A stretch of 64,000 nt of DNA from CAIWXH01 sp964555675 (GTDB lineage Bacteria > Chloroflexota > Chloroflexia > Chloroflexales > Chloroflexaceae): positions 1 through 64,000 of the forward strand of contig CAZKTU010000001.1 of NCBI GenBank assembly GCA_964555675.1. The letters are read 5' to 3'. The position numbers were made by a program, and so were the translations under genes. Within the stretch, counting starts at the first letter, position 1, and every line of letters starts with the position of its first letter. The notes beneath the pieces were generated by a model. The model was not told where the DNA came from. It worked only from the letters and a program-made list of their open reading frames with translations, and ran no database searches. Positions 62,436 through 64,000 of the stretch are shown here, piece after piece.

Positions 62436-62464
62436 AAGATTTAATTATAATTAAATCTTAAAAA
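62431..62464. promoter_or_regulatory. 34-bp perfect palindrome in a divergent promoter region
   Basis: Arms TTTTTAAGATTTAATTA and TAATTAAATCTTAAAAA with no loop, between the thymidine kinase and MazG-like genes; overlaps the kinase promoter element. Confidence 0.55.
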
Positions 62465-62482
62465 GTTGTTTAACTTGGATAA

Positions 62483-63016
62483 ATGAGCAATTTCGATAAA
62501 GTAGGAGAATTTCATAAAGTTTTTAATCATCCAATTTATTCAGAACCGCAAAATAGATTATTTAAAGAACAAAATGATGAAAATATTAAGTTATTAAAAT
62601 TTAGATTCAATTTAATTAATGAAGAAGTTCAAGAATTAAAAGATGCTATTACAGAATCTAATTTTAGAGAGGTAGTAGATGCATTATGTGATATATTATA
62701 TGTTACATATGGTTTTGGTCATGTTCTTGGAGTAGATTTAAATAAATATTTTAATGAAATACACCAATCAAATATGAGTAAAATGTGTAAATCTGAACAA
62801 GAAGCTATCGATACAATTGAATGGTATAAAAATCAATCATTAACTATTCATAATAGAATATTAGGAGAAGTTCTAAATCCAAATTATTACAAATCACCAA
62901 CGTATGAAAAAATTATTAATCCTTTAACTAATGAAGTATTATATAAGGTTTATGATTTAGTTACGTCTAAAATTTTGAAAAATATAAATTATTTTAAACC
63001 TGATATTAATATTTAA
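62483..63016 (+). CDS. MazG-like nucleotide pyrophosphohydrolase
   Basis: 177 residues. An all-alpha NTP-PPase fold is shown by LINEEVQELKDAI (paired Glu metal ligands), the helix ending with EVVDALCDILYVTYG (Glu and Asp ligands) and HQSNMSKM. It belongs to the MazG/phosphoribosyl-ATP pyrophosphatase group, which hydrolyses (d)NTPs to monophosphates. With the adjacent thymidine kinase and the RNR it forms a nucleotide-metabolism set; here it could clean unusual dNTPs or supply dUMP-type substrates. The C-terminal ~50 residues are a virus-specific extension. Confidence 0.85.
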   Translation: MSNFDKVGEFHKVFNHPIYSEPQNRLFKEQNDENIKLLKFRFNLINEEVQELKDAITESNFREVVDALCDILYVTYGFGHVLGVDLNKYFNEIHQSNMSKMCKSEQEAIDTIEWYKNQSLTIHNRILGEVLNPNYYKSPTYEKIINPLTNEVLYKVYDLVTSKILKNINYFKPDINI

Positions 63017-63017
63017 T

Positions 63018-63032
63018 TTACTCATTGAGTAA
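63018..63032. terminator. 3' hairpin between convergent genes
   Basis: Stem TTACTC/GAGTAA, loop ATT. Confidence 0.58.
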
Positions 63033-63045
63033 TAATAGATATCAA

Positions 63046-63642
63046 TTATTTATTAAATATCGTAGATCGAGTAAATAAAAAATCTAATTCGTTTTTTGTA
63101 CATACTGTATGAATAATGTCCATTATAATGTTTTTATTAACACCAATATGTAACATATAATCAATGATTGTCATATTATTTTTAATAATATACCAGTCAA
63201 TTGTTTCAGTAAAGAAAATAAGAAAATCTCTGACCGACTTACATTTCAGTAGAATTTTATCTCTATAATTCCCAATTAATTGAGATCTAAAATAATTTTG
63301 AAGATATATACAAATGTAGTTCTTATTATATTTATTAAAAAAGAAAAAGTAAGGCTTGAAATAATTAATTTGATTGATAAGAAGAGGATCTGATCGATTA
63401 TTAATATTTATTAGCCTAACATAAAACATAAAAAAATCTATTTCAATTTCATCTTTTGTTGTATTAATATCTATATTAAATATTTGATTTTTTGCATTTT
63501 CCATATCTTCAAAAAATTTAAATTCTCCGTCATCGTTTACATCGAAAAAAATATTATTATAAGTTTTATTATTGATACTTGTATTATCACAAGTATCTGT
63601 ATCAAAATCAATAATATCATTTAAAATCGAGAAATTATCCAT
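63046..63642 (-). CDS. Hypothetical protein (198 aa)
   Basis: Acidic N-terminal third (DIIDFDTDTCDN) and a helical Tyr/Phe/Asn-rich remainder (YFFFFNKYNKNYICIYL). No family recognised. It has an early-type promoter, and a hairpin lies between that element and its ATG. Confidence 0.6.
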   Translation of the reverse strand: MDNFSILNDIIDFDTDTCDNTSINNKTYNNIFFDVNDDGEFKFFEDMENAKNQIFNIDINTTKDEIEIDFFMFYVRLININNRSDPLLINQINYFKPYFFFFNKYNKNYICIYLQNYFRSQLIGNYRDKILLKCKSVRDFLIFFTETIDWYIIKNNMTIIDYMLHIGVNKNIIMDIIHTVCTKNELDFLFTRSTIFNK

Positions 63643-63644
63643 AT

Positions 63645-63659
63645 TTACTCAATGAGTAA
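63645..63659 (-). terminator. Hairpin in a 5' region
   Basis: Stem TTACTC/GAGTAA, loop AAT. It lies between promoter element and ATG, so it probably ends the upstream gene's transcript. Confidence 0.52.
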
Positions 63660-63682
63660 TTTTTAAATGAAATAAAATAATT

Positions 63683-63696
63683 ATTTTTTCATTTTT
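63683..63696 (-). promoter_or_regulatory. Early-type promoter element
   Basis: Minus-strand AAAAATGAAAAAAT, about 41-54 bp before the ATG at 63642 and touching the stop of the next gene. Confidence 0.5.
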
Positions 63697-64000
63697 AATT
63701 AAGTCTTCCTGGACCTTCAAGTTTTACACCAAAAAAATAATTTGTATCAACTCTTCTTGATGGATCTGAAAACACTACATTTCTATTTTCACTTTTTCTT
63801 GATAGCGTGAATGGATATTTAGCATTTGGGACCGCATCACCATTATTTCCACAACTTAATTGAGGTACTTGAGGATAATTATTATTTCGAAGATACTTTC
63901 TCATTCCATGCATAATAGATTGATTAGTTGAATCAACAAAACCCACAGCACCATTAGATGTTACAGTAGATGAATTTTTAAGAGCTGATAATAATGCGAA
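63695..64000 (-). CDS. Probable virion protein, truncated at the window edge
   Basis: The frame is open to the right edge, so the N-terminus is outside. The visible 101 residues are balanced in composition (QSIMHGMRKYLRNNNYPQV, ENRNVVFSDPSRRVDTNYF) and end in KLEGPGRLN. An internal GTG could be read as a start but the frame continues upstream without stop. Structural role is a guess from composition. Confidence 0.62.
   Translation of the reverse strand, partial: FALLSALKNSSTVTSNGAVGFVDSTNQSIMHGMRKYLRNNNYPQVPQLSCGNNGDAVPNAKYPFTLSRKSENRNVVFSDPSRRVDTNYFFGVKLEGPGRLN

Noticed and set aside
8855..63659. TTACTC-NNN-GAGTAA as a MITE or mobile repeat
   Set aside because: No target-site duplications or longer shared flanks; copies sit only at gene ends.
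63695..63946. Complete 83-aa gene starting at GTG
   Set aside because: The frame runs on to the window edge without a stop; the gene is truncated.

Overview
The window is about 64 kb of a very AT-rich, gene-dense genome of a nucleocytoplasmic large DNA virus (Nucleocytoviricota). Genes lie on both strands, mostly with 20-150 bp between them; no gene-free stretch exceeds 300 bp, and I saw no introns, tRNAs, CRISPR arrays or insertion sequences. The giant-virus call rests on type II DNA topoisomerase, ribonucleotide reductase large subunit, thymidine kinase, poxvirus A22-like Holliday junction resolvase, TFIIS-like factor, D10/g5R-like Nudix protein, poxvirus VP39-like cap methyltransferase domain, Pif1-like helicase and endonuclease IV, together with collagen-like fibre proteins, an FNIP/ankyrin-free set of AT-rich orphan genes and DUF4116 repeats. 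The mixture looks most like Imitervirales/Mimiviridae relatives, but the family cannot be settled without a marker tree.

Layout. 1-6.5 kb: four tandem collagen-like proteins with C-terminal S74 (endosialidase-chaperone) domains; the first is cut by the window edge. 6.5-16 kb: Pif1-like helicase, TFIIS-like factor, a degenerate methyltransferase, an HExxH metallopeptidase, small membrane proteins, a repeat protein with two assembly gaps, an unusually GC-rich Ala/Thr protein, and endonuclease IV. 16-20 kb: a DUF1919-like protein and two more fibre-like proteins. 20-31 kb: a thioredoxin/PDI-like protein, a candidate early-transcription-factor large subunit, and a 2179-residue protein that joins two methyltransferase-like domains, a VP39-like cap methyltransferase and two tubulin-tyrosine-ligase-like ATP-grasp domains. 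31-43 kb: two kinase-like proteins, RNR large subunit, Nudix decapping-like protein, Holliday junction resolvase, thioredoxin-like repeat protein. 43-53 kb: vWA protein, topoisomerase II, a pair of nucleotidyltransferase-like paralogues, two C1q-like virion proteins. 53-64 kb: DUF4116 repeats, glycosyltransferase, SLOG-family protein, zinc-ribbon repeat protein, a YPNP-motif virion protein, patatin phospholipase, thymidine kinase, MazG-like pyrophosphohydrolase and an edge-truncated protein.

How it works together. RNR, thymidine kinase and a MazG-like enzyme supply and clean the dNTP pool; topoisomerase II, Pif1, endonuclease IV and the resolvase serve replication, repair and genome processing; the VP39-like domain, Nudix protein, TFIIS and VETF-like protein serve viral transcription and mRNA turnover; collagen/S74, beta-roll, C1q-like, DUF1919 and glycosyltransferase proteins probably build and decorate surface fibres.

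The most striking non-coding signal is a family of 37 short hairpins at gene ends, usually TTACTC-NNN-GAGTAA, with a fixed 3-nt loop of variable sequence and stem variants that keep pairing. A second signal is an AAAAATGAAAA-type element, about 25-70 bp upstream of the start of 12 genes, mainly replication, nucleotide or regulatory genes, very close to the poxvirus early promoter core. Many other starts, including several fibre genes, are immediately preceded by TAAATG. Four 100-N assembly gaps all fall inside in-frame coding tandem repeats; three genes had to be read across such gaps.
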